Shown one piece after another: positions 41,694 to 50,134 of a stretch of DNA of 64,000 bases. The notes beneath the pieces are model-generated. The model did not search any database. It had not been told where the DNA came from and saw nothing but the letters and a program-made list of their open reading frames with translations. How positions within the stretch are numbered: the stretch's first letter is position 1; each line of letters starts with the position of its first letter. This stretch comes from Nocardia fluminea (GTDB lineage Bacteria; Actinomycetota; Actinomycetes; Mycobacteriales; Mycobacteriaceae): NCBI RefSeq assembly GCF_002846365.1, contig NZ_PJMW01000002.1, positions 5,270,001 through 5,334,000 on the forward strand. The letters are read 5' to 3'. The position numbers and the translations under genes are program-made.

Positions 41694-42577
41694 GCGAATC
41701 ATCGATTTCCAGTGGACGTGCAAGCGCGCTGGTGAGCGGTACCTGGGCCGAGAACAATCTCGGCACACCCGGTCTGGTGTTCATAGAAACCGGCAACGAG
41801 AAGGCGGACTATCTGCACGGCCACGTGCCGGGTGCGGTATGGATCGGTTGGTCAGAGTTTCAGGATGATCTGACGCTGGGTCTCATCGGGCCGCAGAAAT
41901 TCGCTGATCTGCTGTCCGCGAAAGGGATCAGCAACGACGACACCGTTGTCATCTATTCCGTGGCTTCCAATCTGCTGGCAGCACTGGTCTATTGGTACTT
42001 CACCCACTATGGACACCAGTCGGTGAAACTGCTCGACGGCGGTCGCCGCAAGTGGGAGTTGGACAATCGTCCGCTGGCCACGGACACTCTCGCACCTCAC
42101 CCAGCGATCTATCACGTGCCGACGCCGGACCCGTCGGTGCGTGCCGGACGCGACGACGTCCTCGCCGCGATCGGTGCGGCGAGCATTGTCGACGTCCGAA
42201 CCCCGGACGAGTACAGCGGCCTGCTGTTCGCGCCCGCCTTCGCCGGACCCGCCTTCGCGCCCGGCAACAGCCCGCACGAGGTCGCCCAACGGTCGGGCCA
42301 CGTTCCGGGAGCAATCAATCTGCCGTGGGACGCGGTCGTGAATCCCGACGACACCTTCAAATCCGACGACGAACTGGCCGCGCAGTTCGCCGGGCTCGAC
42401 GTCGAGGCCGGCGTGATCACCTACTGCTGGGTCGGTGCTCGCTCAGCCCACACCTGGTTCGTGCTCCGGGAATTGCTCGGCCACGACGACGTCAAGAACT
42501 ACGACGGATCGTGGGCCGAGTACGGATCGTTGCTCGGCGTTCCGGTCGAACGCTCTATACAGAAAGGAAGCCGGTGA
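41690..42577 (+). CDS. Two-domain rhodanese (sulfurtransferase)
   Basis: The protein has 295 residues from the ATG at 41690, overlapping the exporter stop. It has two rhodanese domains: an inactive first (FIETGNEKADYLHGHVPGAV) and an active second (SIVDVRTPDEYSG, SGHVPGAINLPWDAVV). The loop TYCWVGARSAHTWFVL holds catalytic Cys 246. Such enzymes move sulfane sulfur from thiosulfate or 3-mercaptopyruvate to cyanide or other acceptors. In an isonitrile operon it could convert the isonitrile to an isothiocyanate, or detoxify cyanide released by the product. I recall a sulfurtransferase being linked to an isonitrile-derived isothiocyanate (sinapigladioside) in Burkholderia, but cannot check it here. 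Confidence 0.93.
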   Translation: MSESSISSGRASALVSGTWAENNLGTPGLVFIETGNEKADYLHGHVPGAVWIGWSEFQDDLTLGLIGPQKFADLLSAKGISNDDTVVIYSVASNLLAALVYWYFTHYGHQSVKLLDGGRRKWELDNRPLATDTLAPHPAIYHVPTPDPSVRAGRDDVLAAIGAASIVDVRTPDEYSGLLFAPAFAGPAFAPGNSPHEVAQRSGHVPGAINLPWDAVVNPDDTFKSDDELAAQFAGLDVEAGVITYCWVGARSAHTWFVLRELLGHDDVKNYDGSWAEYGSLLGVPVERSIQKGSR

Positions 42578-43341
42578 CCGTAGGCAATCTCCACGGCAAG
42601 GTCGCTCTGGTGACCGGAGCCAATTCAGGTATCGGTGAGGCTGCGGCGAAGATCCTCGCCGCGCGCGGAGCCAGTGTCGTGCTGGCGGCCCGGCGGATCG
42701 ACCAGCTGGACCGGGTTTGTGCCGAGATCGCAGAACTCGGCGGTAAGGCCGTCAGCGTCGCTACCGACGTCACAGTGGATAGCGCTCTCGAAAATGCCGT
42801 CGCTACGGCGGTAGACCAGTTCGGCGGGCTGGATATCGCGTTCAACAACGCGGGCTCACTCGGCACGATGGGACTTGTCGCCGAGCAGGACCCCAGCACA
42901 TGGACTGGCGACGTCAACACCGTGCTGACCAGCACCTTCCTGTCGATGCGCCACGAGATCATCGCCATGCAGCGGCGCGGCGGCGGCGTCATCATCAATA
43001 ACGCCTCACAGCTGGGCGTCGTGGGATTCGGCGCAGGTATCAGCGCATATGTCGCGGGCAAACACGGCGTGATCGGGCTGACGAAGGCCGCGGCTCTCGA
43101 ATATGCCACGCAGAATATCCGGATAAACGCGGTGGCGTTCGCGTCGGTGGATACGCCGATGTACCGGTCGTCAGTCGGAGCGGACGAGAACACTGCGGCG
43201 ATGTTCCGTTCACTACATCCACTGGGCCGTATCGCCACTGCCGAGGAAGCGGCTTCGTCGGTCGCCTACCTCGCGACGGAGGAAGCGGGATTCTTCACCG
43301 GCTCGGTGCTGGTGATGGACGGCGGCTGGACCGCCCAGTGA
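42574..43341 (+). CDS. Short-chain dehydrogenase/reductase
   Basis: The protein has 255 residues from GTG 42574, overlapping the rhodanese stop as GTGA. It is a classical SDR: ALVTGANSGIGEAAAKILAA, the NNAG motif in AFNNAGSLGT, catalytic Ser in INNASQLGVV and SAYVAGKHG with the Tyr-Lys pair, then the C-terminal GSVLVMDGGWT. It probably oxidises or reduces an alcohol or ketone of the pathway intermediate, using NAD(P). Confidence 0.92.
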   Translation: MTVGNLHGKVALVTGANSGIGEAAAKILAARGASVVLAARRIDQLDRVCAEIAELGGKAVSVATDVTVDSALENAVATAVDQFGGLDIAFNNAGSLGTMGLVAEQDPSTWTGDVNTVLTSTFLSMRHEIIAMQRRGGGVIINNASQLGVVGFGAGISAYVAGKHGVIGLTKAAALEYATQNIRINAVAFASVDTPMYRSSVGADENTAAMFRSLHPLGRIATAEEAASSVAYLATEEAGFFTGSVLVMDGGWTAQ

Positions 43342-43553
43342 CAGCCGACCCGACCCAGCACGAGTCCCGGTTCGGAGTAATGCTGTATCCGGACGAGACT
43401 TTTCCCGTTCTTCTCGAACGGATCCGCTGGCTCGAAGAGCTGGGATTCGATCAGGTCTTCCTGCCCGACCAGCGCCCCTCAGGTCCCGATGTCGTCATCA
43501 GCGTTCGTCCCCTTCAGGAGATGCATCATGGGGCGATCCAACGTGTGAGGTGA
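43338..43553 (+). pseudogene. LLM-family monooxygenase, N-terminal stub
   Basis: GTG 43338 overlaps the SDR stop, so translation would continue. The first 45 residues (FGVMLYPDETFPVLLERIRW, then LEELGFDQVFLPDQR) match the start of a luciferase-like oxidoreductase. From about 43475 the sequence no longer fits and the frame soon ends. The gene was cut off at its 3' side, marking the right boundary of the conserved operon. Confidence 0.7.
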
Positions 43554-44499
43554 GCGTCGTTCCATTGATGGCGGAGACAGGTTCTGCCGCCCGTTTCGAC
43601 GCGCGTCAGGTGCGCCGAACTCGGCATCGTCACCGCGCGAGAAGCGTCATCGGAGGTCTCTCGCGAGCTGGGGCGACACTCGTCGTGAAGGAGTAAGTTG
43701 GACCAATCGAGGCGACTAGGCAGGCCGGAAGCAAGAAGGCCTCGTCGATCGCTAGGCGGTCAAGCACGTGCACGGGGAACCGGGCGTGCACATGATCAAC
43801 CTCCTGAGCAAGCTTCCCCGGGTTATAGCAATTGACTCTTATTATATTGGCACAGCTCGCAGGAGTTGGCGATAGGCATTCAGCCACCCCGCCGTCGCAA
43901 CTAGGCGACGCCGTGTAGGTCGTCGAACGGGGGGACCGGAACGCCATCGAGAAGGTGGTCGAGTACCGCAAGTCGGCCGCGCACCTGCGAGGAGCGTCCC
44001 AGGCTTGATGACAACAAGCGGGCTAGGTGTCCAACGCCGGTCTGGCTGGGGTCTACGTGCGGTACCTGAGGGCAGCGCACCACCGCCACCCCGCACCTAG
44101 GCCGAAATCAATGCGAATTCACGCGGCTCGTCGAGAACGGCAGTTTCGCGAAAAGCCCTGGTGCTGACGCGTGACGGCCAAGACCCGGCATCGGCATGAT
44201 CATGTCGAATGTAGACGCGCGCTGGGCGGCGAGCACGCGCTGGCTTCGGGCGGGTTGACGCAGTTGAGTGGTCTGGCCCACCGATCGTGGTGGCATGGTC
44301 ATCGAATCTTTGGGAGGTTGCGACCGGCTGGGGGACGCCGGGCGCGGAATCCTGCAGTGCACGTGGCTCACGGTCGAGCCGTCTCGCGAACAACGATGTG
44401 GGGGAAGTGGTCTTGAGAGGCGTGCTATCGGCGTGGTGGTTCTACTGCGGCCGAATCCCTCATCTTCCTTATTTGTGGACGAACCTGCGGACGCAGAAA
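43554..44499. other. About 950 bp of non-coding or decayed DNA
   Basis: No frame shows a convincing domain. It contains an AT-rich patch at 43820-43850 with TTGACT followed by TATATT, which could be a chance promoter. On the minus strand near 44300 the peptide PVATSQRFDD, also seen at 13030, sits in an otherwise unrecognised frame. Confidence 0.4.
44302..44335. repeat. 34-bp segment shared with 13016-13049
   Basis: TCGAATCTTTGGGAGGTTGC and the next 14 bases differ from the stretch at 13016-13049 at only three positions. On the minus strand both encode P-(E/Q)-PVATSQ-(S/R)-FDD. They look like two relics of the same gene or element. Confidence 0.6.
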
Positions 44500-44525
44500 G
44501 AGGCGTAACCTTTCGATTACGCCTC
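44500..44525. terminator. Hairpin in the remnant region
   Basis: GAGGCGTAA at 44500-44508 pairs with TTACGCCTC at 44517-44525 over an 8-nt loop. It may be the terminator of a lost gene. Confidence 0.5.
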
Positions 44526-44715
44526 TGACCTGCTGATTTACGGTGTCCGGAGGGGGATACATTCGCTATCCACAGTGGTCGACCTGCGGAAGCACTGAGT
44601 ATCGAGCCCGTTGCGTCATAGGCTCGCGCAACAGGCTCGCGTCCGACCGCCCCGAGCTCGGCGCGGGCACGGTGGTTTCGACGTCGTGTTGTGCGAGCCG
44701 GATGGGGAGCGGACG

Positions 44716-45054
44716 TCAGGCCGAATGCCGAGGCTGGAGCAGCGGTGGTTGTACTTTCCTCACGTCCGCGGCGCGATCTGGATTCCGTGCGCGGCCCAGC
44801 GCACCGCAGATCGACTCGACGCCGTAGACCTGGCGATATTGGTCGATGAATCCGACGATCAGGTGTGGGGTCGAGTTTCCGTGCGAAGAAGGCCGAGGCC
44901 AGGCCTGCTCGAGGTCTCGGACTTCATTCCGTAGTCTCGTCAGCTCGTCTGCCCCTTGCGAGGTCCCGTCTGCTGTCTCTCGATCTTGGGTCTGCGCCGG
45001 TGCGGCAGACGTCGCGGTTCCTGAGGAAATAGCGAACGTCGGCATTCTTATCAC
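44716..45054 (-). pseudogene. IS3-family remnant (related to the outer IS3 at 28.8 kb)
   Basis: The minus strand reads ELTRLRNEVRDLEQA, then LIVGFIDQYRQVYGVESICG. These match the OrfA tail and OrfB start of the element at 28791, which has IIGFIDEYRQAYGVESICGA, but with frame breaks and the catalytic core missing. Confidence 0.75.
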
Positions 45055-45254
45055 ATGCGGCGGGCAGCAGGGCAGTCCTCGAAATTGCTTGTGGCAGTAG
45101 CTATCAGGCGACCGCGGGCGCGAAATCGAGAAGCGGACTGCGCGAGGCGCCGTGGGGGTCGCTTCACGCTGGTTGCGTTCTGTGCTGTCGCCGCAAGTGG
45201 CCCCGACTGGAACGTTTCTGGCGTGCTCGCAGGGGCTGGTGAATCGGTGACAAA
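45055..45254. other. 200 bp without a supported gene
   Basis: Frames on both strands are Arg/Ala-rich without motifs. The right end leads into the regulatory sites before the acyl-CoA synthetase. Confidence 0.35.
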
Positions 45255-45278
45255 TTTACACATCGACTGTTATCTTAA
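45255..45278. promoter_or_regulatory. Degenerate copy of the 10-4-10 palindrome
   Basis: TTTACACATC-GACT-GTTATCTTAA has the same half-site length and spacing as the sites at 49496 and 50135. Its left half matches the consensus TTTACACAAC at nine of ten positions and its right half is weaker. It lies upstream of the acyl-CoA synthetase transcript. Confidence 0.45.
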
Positions 45279-45280
45279 TT

Positions 45281-45298
45281 GCTAAGCAAGCGCTTAGC
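45281..45298. promoter_or_regulatory. TetR-type palindrome before the acyl-CoA synthetase
   Basis: GCTAAGC at 45281-45287 and GCTTAGC at 45292-45298 flank AAGC, with AAGCGCTT inside. Such AAGCGCTT-centred palindromes are typical operators of TetR regulators of fatty-acid genes in actinobacteria. The TetR gene at 47117 is the obvious candidate. Confidence 0.6.
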
Positions 45299-45326
45299 GA
45301 GTTGACGGTAAGGGAGCGACGACGCC

Positions 45327-45575
45327 GTGCATCAGGACGAGGTGATCGAGCGCGCGATCGAGACATTCGGCAGTCCCGACTTGCTGAGCAGCAACACCGG
45401 CATCGACCGGGTGCACGGTTCGCTGCTCGAAGTCGATTTGGACGCCGCACGCACGATCCTCGAGGCCGTTCCGCCCGCTGTGGTCAAGACCCGGTTCGCG
45501 ACTGCTCGCTACGAGAGCGAAGACGAGATCGCCGGCTACGCGATGAAACGGCTTGGCGTACCCGCTCGAATCTGA
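45327..45575 (+). pseudogene. SDR fragment with internal deletion, in the leader of the synthetase
   Basis: The 82 residues read DEVIERAIETFGSPDLLSSN and TGIDRVHGSLLEVDLDAART, the NAD-binding middle of an SDR. They then jump to VVKTRFATARYESEDEIAGY and AMKRLGVP, the region after the active site. The Rossmann start, the YxxxK site and the tail are missing. The frame is still open and lies between the operators and the acyl-CoA synthetase, so it may be translated as a leader peptide. Confidence 0.7.
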
Positions 45576-45592
45576 TCGAAAGGACATCGACA

Positions 45593-47104
45593 GTGTCATT
45601 CAACCTGGCCACCATCCTGCGAGAATCCACCGATGAACGGCCTGACGCGCCATTTCTGCACGCGGGGGAGCGGACGTTGACCTACCGGGAGGTGGACGAG
45701 AGTTCTGGCCGGGTCGCGCGTTCGCTACGAGACCGCGGCCTCGTGCCCGGCGACAAGGTGGCCGTCCAGCTGCCCAACAGTCCCGAGTTCGTCACCACCT
45801 ACTTCGCGATCCTCAAAGCGGGATTGGTGATGGTGCCGCTGAACCCGCTGTTCACCGCGCGGGAGATCGAACACCACCTGGCCGACAGCGGATCACGCAT
45901 GTTGGTCACCTCCACATTCTCGACCGCCTCGGCGCTCGACGGCGCCGCACGGGCCGACGTCACCGACGTCGTGGTCGTCGGGGAATGCCCGTCGGTCGGC
46001 ACCGAAGCCTTCGATCGTCTGCTCGAGGCGGAGATCATCGCTGACCTGCATCCGGCCGCGGCCGACGACACCGCGGTTCTGCTCTATACCTCGGGAACCA
46101 CCAGGCATCCGAAAGGCGCTGAGCTCACACACTTCTCGCTGTTCATGAATTGCACAATGGCGCCTCGCCATTTCGGCATGACCTCCGAAGACGTGACGCT
46201 GGGTGTACTGCCGCTGTTTCACGTGTTCGGCCTGTCGAGCGTGCTGAACACCGCAGCACGGTTCGGCAGCAGCGTCGCGCTGCTGCCGCGTTTCGAGGTG
46301 GAGGCCGCGCTCGACGCGATGCACAAGCACAACGTCTCGGTGTTGATCGGGGTGCCGACGATGTTCACCGCTTTCCTCGGTGCCGATCTCGCCGACCGCG
46401 CGATCGGCTCGTTGCGCGCGGCAGTGTCCGGCGGTGCGTCGATCCCCGGCGAAATCATTCGCGGATTCGAGGAGAAATTCCCCAGCGTGGTGATCCTCGA
46501 AGGGTATGGCCTGTCCGAGACATCGAGCAGCGCGTGCTTCAACATCAGTGCGGACGAACGCAAGGTGCTCTCGATCGGCAAGCCGATCTGGGGTGTGGAG
46601 ATGGCGATTCTGGACACGGACGGCGTACCGCTGCCTGCCGGTGCCGAGCACGTCGGTGAGGTGGTCGTGCGCGGCCATTGCGTGATGAAGGGGTATTTCA
46701 ACCAGCCCGAGGCGACGGCGCAGACCCTGCGGGACGGGTGGCTGCACACCGGGGACCTCGGGTATCGCGATGTCGACGGCTACTTCTTCATCGTCGACCG
46801 GCTCAAAGACCTCATCGTGCGCGGCGGCTACAACGTGTATCCGCGCGAGATCGAAGAGGTCCTCTACAGCCATCCCGACATCGTCGAAGCCGCGGTGATC
46901 GGTCGATCCGATCCGCGTCTCGGTGAGGAGGTCGAGGCGTTCGTGGTGCTGCGGCCGGGCAGCACCGTCGACGAGCAGGCACTGACCGCCCACACCCGGC
47001 AGTTTCTGGCTGCGTACAAATACCCGCGCAGGTTTCACCTGCTGCCCGAGCTCCCGAAGGGCGCTACGGGCAAGATCCTCAAGCGCGAGCTGCGCCGGGG
47101 CTGA
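45593..47104 (+). CDS. Long-chain acyl-CoA synthetase (AMP-binding)
   Basis: The protein has 503 residues from GTG 45593, which has AAAGGA upstream. It has the AMP-binding P-loop LLYTSGTTRHPKGAELTH, the motif GYGLSETSSSACFN, DGWLHTGDLGYRDVDGYFFI and RLKDLIVRGGYNVYPREIEE. The C-terminal catalytic Lys is in PKGATGKILKREL. It activates a carboxylic acid as CoA thioester. It sits behind TetR-type palindromes and converges on a TetR gene. Confidence 0.92.
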   Translation: MSFNLATILRESTDERPDAPFLHAGERTLTYREVDESSGRVARSLRDRGLVPGDKVAVQLPNSPEFVTTYFAILKAGLVMVPLNPLFTAREIEHHLADSGSRMLVTSTFSTASALDGAARADVTDVVVVGECPSVGTEAFDRLLEAEIIADLHPAAADDTAVLLYTSGTTRHPKGAELTHFSLFMNCTMAPRHFGMTSEDVTLGVLPLFHVFGLSSVLNTAARFGSSVALLPRFEVEAALDAMHKHNVSVLIGVPTMFTAFLGADLADRAIGSLRAAVSGGASIPGEIIRGFEEKFPSVVILEGYGLSETSSSACFNISADERKVLSIGKPIWGVEMAILDTDGVPLPAGAEHVGEVVVRGHCVMKGYFNQPEATAQTLRDGWLHTGDLGYRDVDGYFFIVDRLKDLIVRGGYNVYPREIEEVLYSHPDIVEAAVIGRSDPRLGEEVEAFVVLRPGSTVDEQALTAHTRQFLAAYKYPRRFHLLPELPKGATGKILKRELRRG

Positions 47105-47110
47105 GGGCGG

Positions 47111-47148
47111 TCCGGCTCATCCGTTCCCGACGGGAGCGATGAGCCGGA
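47111..47148. terminator. Bidirectional terminator between synthetase and TetR gene
   Basis: TCCGGCTCATC at 47111-47121 pairs with GATGAGCCGGA at 47138-47148, with further pairing (TCCCG/CGGGA) inside the loop. It lies where two genes converge and overlaps the last codons of the TetR gene. Confidence 0.7.
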
Positions 47149-47782
47149 TCACGCCGTCGAGGATTTCGTCGATCTTGTCGGGCCCGAAATCCTGGAGCTC
47201 GAGCGGGGTGACCACAGCGAATCCGTCACCCATCGCGCCGATTTGATCGGCGAGGACTGTCGCGGGGATATCGTCGCGGATGGTGCCGCGGCTCTGGCCT
47301 TCCCGGACGATTTCGGCGAACCGCGCTCGATAGTCCGCGTAGCGCCGCACCATGGTGTCTTTCAATTTCGCGTCGAACTGCAGGTTGGCCAGCAGTTGCG
47401 ACATCACGATCGAGAATTCGGGTTCGCCGACCGACATCTCCAGCCACCGCTGCAGAAGCGTGCGGATATCTGCCTCGGGTGCGACGGAATCGAGCAGCTT
47501 GTCATAGCGGTCGAAGCGGCTCTCCGCGAGCGCGAGGACAAGGTCGCCTTTGTTGGCGAAATAGTAGGTCACCGCACCTGTGGTGTATCCCGCGCGTTCG
47601 GCGACCTTGCGCAGTGACGTCTTGGCGAACCCGTGCTCGGCGACGACCTTGGTCGCCGCGGCGAGCAGTTCTGCCCGCTTCTCCTCGTGATCACCCACCG
47701 GGCGACCGGGCCCCCGCGTCGGACGCGCCGGTAGCGCGGTGTCGTCCGGGCCGTTCGTCTGCGTCAGCATGGTTGCCATCAT
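47117..47782 (-). CDS. TetR-family regulator
   Basis: The product has 221 residues from ATG 47782; the next possible ATGs are at 47779 and 47770. The DNA-binding domain is KRAELLAAATKVVAEHGFAK and TSLRKVAERAGYTTGAVTYY, followed by a TetR_C-type ligand domain. It probably represses the acyl-CoA synthetase and/or the transporter on either side and is released by an acyl-CoA or the substrate (inference). A strong terminator separates it from the MFS gene upstream. Confidence 0.9.
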   Translation of the reverse strand: MMATMLTQTNGPDDTALPARPTRGPGRPVGDHEEKRAELLAAATKVVAEHGFAKTSLRKVAERAGYTTGAVTYYFANKGDLVLALAESRFDRYDKLLDSVAPEADIRTLLQRWLEMSVGEPEFSIVMSQLLANLQFDAKLKDTMVRRYADYRARFAEIVREGQSRGTIRDDIPATVLADQIGAMGDGFAVVTPLELQDFGPDKIDEILDGVIRLIAPVGNG

Positions 47783-47869
47783 CACATCGTCGCCGCGTCT
47801 GTTCGGCTCGCGGGCACCGGACGGTGCGGGAAATGCGTGACGATGTGGCGAAGAAGCTGTCGAGGCAAA

Positions 47870-47901
47870 GGGCCGCCGGGCCGTGCCGGGCCCGGCGGCC
47901 C
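47870..47901 (-). terminator. GC-rich terminator after the MFS gene
   Basis: GGGCCGCCGGGCC at 47870-47882 pairs perfectly with GGCCCGGCGGCCC at 47889-47901 over a 6-nt loop, 19 bp after the MFS stop in the minus direction. Confidence 0.8.
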
Positions 47902-47919
47902 ACCTGCGTCGGGGCGTAG

Positions 47920-49362
47920 TCAGTCTGCCGGTCGGAGTTCGTTCTCCGACACCTCTTCCAGCGATTTGTTGGCTGTCTTCGGTCCGAAGCCGAACACCAC
48001 CATCGCGGACACGACATACACAGCGGCAGCGGTGATCATCAGGCCGGATCGGTCGAGCCCCCAGTCGTCGGCGCTGTAGATCGCAGCGCCGAGAACCCCG
48101 GACACGACACCACCGAAGCGGCCGATGCTGAAGATGACGCCGGTGCCGAGACCGCGTGCCTCGGTCGGCATCGTCTCGGGAATGTAGGCGTAGTACACGG
48201 AGAACACGACACCGGTGAGAACTCCCGCCGCGCCGCCTGCGACGGCGACAACGGGGTTGCTGGTGGCCAGACCGAGCGCCAGGATCGGCAATGCCGAGGC
48301 CAGCGACGACCATAGAATGAGCGTCTTGCGTTCCACCCGATCGATCAAGAGTGCGGTGGCCAGTGGCGTAATCGCATAGACGAGGGACCAGACGAATTGG
48401 AGTCCGTAGGCATCGGATTCGGAGTAGTGCAGGGAATCGATCAGCACATAGACCGACCAGTTCTGGTACATGTACAGGCCGAGCGTAGCGCCGAACCAGC
48501 CGAAGCCGACGACGGCGACCAGACGCAGAATTCTCCGGTTCCCCATCAGTTCACGCAGGGTGAAGTTCGAGCCGGCCTCGGTGCGGACGACCGGCTCCGG
48601 CAGCGGCTTGCCCCCGCGGACGGCGCGAGCCTCGAGGTCGGCGACCTGCTTGTCGGCCGCGTCGAGGTCGCCCCGGGAGACTTGCCACCGCACCGATTCC
48701 GGAAGCAGGAAGCGGATGGTGGGGGCGATGATGAGGCCGATGGCGCCGAACAGGAACAGGTAACGCCAGGTCCCGGGTGCGCTGTTGGGCAGCAGGAACA
48801 GTGCCAGTGCGCCGAGTACCGGCGCGGTGACAGTGAAGGCGATCGTGGCGACGGCGACGAATCGCCCCCGGGATTTCGAGGGGAACATCTCGGCGATGTA
48901 CACCAGCAGAATCGAGGTCGCCGCTTGCACGCCGATGCCGGTGATGATGCGGGAAACCAGCATCCACGAATACTCGGGCAGGGCCGCTGACATCAGGGAG
49001 GCCAGCGAATAGACCACCGTCGCCCACACCAGCACCGTGCGCCGGCCGAATCGATCGGCCAGCCGTCCGCCGATGAGCGCGCCGATGAGCATGCCGACGA
49101 AGAATGCGCTGCCGATCGTGCCGATCTGGCCGGTGGTGAGGTTCGCGTCGGACTGGAGCGCGGGCGCGATGTAGATGAACAGGCCGTTGTCGTAGTACTC
49201 GATCATCAGGTTGACGGCGATGAGCGCGATCCACACGATATGTGGCTTCAGTACGGGAAGCCGGTCGAGCCGGGCGACGATATCGGGTCCGTGCAGACGC
49301 GGGCTGACAGTGTCAGTGATGGTGGGCTGTTGTGTCACGGTGTGCTCACTGGAGTCGATCAC
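47920..49362 (-). CDS. MFS transporter of the sugar/aromatic-acid symporter type
   Basis: The protein has about 480 residues from GTG 49362; GTG 49338 is an alternative start. It has twelve helices with the loop motif GGRLADRFGRRTVLVWATVV and the central PESVRWQVSRGDLDAADKQV characteristic of the SP/AAHS branch. It is probably a proton-coupled importer of an organic acid or related substrate, feeding the neighbouring CoA-ligase and oxidation genes. Its leader carries one of the 10-4-10 palindromes, shared with the thioesterase gene on the other strand. Confidence 0.88.
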   Translation of the reverse strand: MIDSSEHTVTQQPTITDTVSPRLHGPDIVARLDRLPVLKPHIVWIALIAVNLMIEYYDNGLFIYIAPALQSDANLTTGQIGTIGSAFFVGMLIGALIGGRLADRFGRRTVLVWATVVYSLASLMSAALPEYSWMLVSRIITGIGVQAATSILLVYIAEMFPSKSRGRFVAVATIAFTVTAPVLGALALFLLPNSAPGTWRYLFLFGAIGLIIAPTIRFLLPESVRWQVSRGDLDAADKQVADLEARAVRGGKPLPEPVVRTEAGSNFTLRELMGNRRILRLVAVVGFGWFGATLGLYMYQNWSVYVLIDSLHYSESDAYGLQFVWSLVYAITPLATALLIDRVERKTLILWSSLASALPILALGLATSNPVVAVAGGAAGVLTGVVFSVYYAYIPETMPTEARGLGTGVIFSIGRFGGVVSGVLGAAIYSADDWGLDRSGLMITAAAVYVVSAMVVFGFGPKTANKSLEEVSENELRPAD

Positions 49363-49495
49363 GTCTTCGCGGCGTGATGGGAATGGGAGGCGTCGGCACG
49401 AATGGGGGACGCCTGCGAGCGGAATGGTCTCCCGAGCCGGGGCGATACCCCTCGGTTCATTGGGTGACCCACGCCACATTAGCCGTCGGCCATGA

Positions 49496-49519
49496 TTAAC
49501 ACAACAGTAGTTGTGTAAA
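49496..49519. promoter_or_regulatory. 10-4-10 palindromic operator, MFS/thioesterase intergenic
   Basis: TTAACACAAC-AGTA-GTTGTGTAAA lies between the divergent MFS (minus) and thioesterase (plus) genes. The arms match in nine of ten positions. An almost identical site lies at 50135-50158 before the dioxygenase operon. Confidence 0.75.
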
Positions 49520-49589
49520 CTCCTGTTACCGGCTGCGGCGGCGACCCGGTGTCCGTCTCGCGGTCCCGAGGAATAGGGAGGTGGGCAGA

Positions 49590-49985
49590 TTGGGAACATC
49601 GGAACTCATCGAAATTCCCGTGCGCTGGACCGATGTGGATGCCTATCAACATGTCTCGCATATGGCGCTGGTCGCGCTTCTCGACGATGGGCGCGGCCGC
49701 TGGCTCGAGCGCGTCATCGGGCCGCAGGCGCCGGGCTGGGAGTATGTCGTCGCGCGGCTGGAGGTGGACTTCCGTGCCCCGGCGGTTCTCGGTGAGCGGG
49801 CGCTGTTCGGCTCGTTCACGATCGAGCATGTCGGTACGTCCAGTGTCAGGTTGCGTGAACGGCTGCTGACCGCGTCCGAGGTCGTAGTGGTCGACGCTGT
49901 CTGTGTGGTGGTCGCCTGGGATCGCCGACAATCGGTCAGCCGCGCTCTGACCGGAGTGGAGAAGTCGCTCCTCGTCGGTGGGTAG
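49590..49985 (+). CDS. Hotdog-fold thioesterase (4HBT type)
   Basis: The product has about 131 residues from TTG 49590, chosen because GGGAGG lies eight bases upstream; GTG 49581 abuts that site. It shows the 4HBT signature IPVRWTDVDAYQHVSHMALV, with the catalytic Asp expected in this motif, and VARLEVDFRAPAVLGE. It hydrolyses an acyl-CoA thioester. The MFS, ligase and oxidase genes around it suggest a role in releasing CoA in the same catabolic pathway. Confidence 0.85.
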   Translation: MGTSELIEIPVRWTDVDAYQHVSHMALVALLDDGRGRWLERVIGPQAPGWEYVVARLEVDFRAPAVLGERALFGSFTIEHVGTSSVRLRERLLTASEVVVVDAVCVVVAWDRRQSVSRALTGVEKSLLVGG

Positions 49986-50134
49986 CGGTCAGTTCTGCTG
50001 TGTGTTCATCGGAGCGTGCCGTGTCAGCTCGTGGTATCGAAGCGTCGGGCCGGTTCGGCTGAATTAACTTGTGCTGAAGCAGGTTTCGAGATGAGGCCTG
50101 GCCTCGTTCGGCGTCGTCGGATCGACGTCAATAA

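Noticed and set aside
41992..42573. Possible N-terminal extension of the SDR
   Set aside because: It mirrors the rhodanese coding sequence in another frame; the SDR begins naturally at GTG 42574.
44540..44610. Possible minus-strand tRNA (GGTGTCCGGAGGGGGAT)
   Set aside because: No T-loop consensus (TTCGAA type) or cloverleaf pairing could be built, and no anticodon stem is visible.
47920..49599. Longer start of the MFS transporter near 49599
   Set aside because: The added 79 residues have no membrane character and would run through the palindromic operator and the thioesterase start; GTG 49362 fits the family length better.
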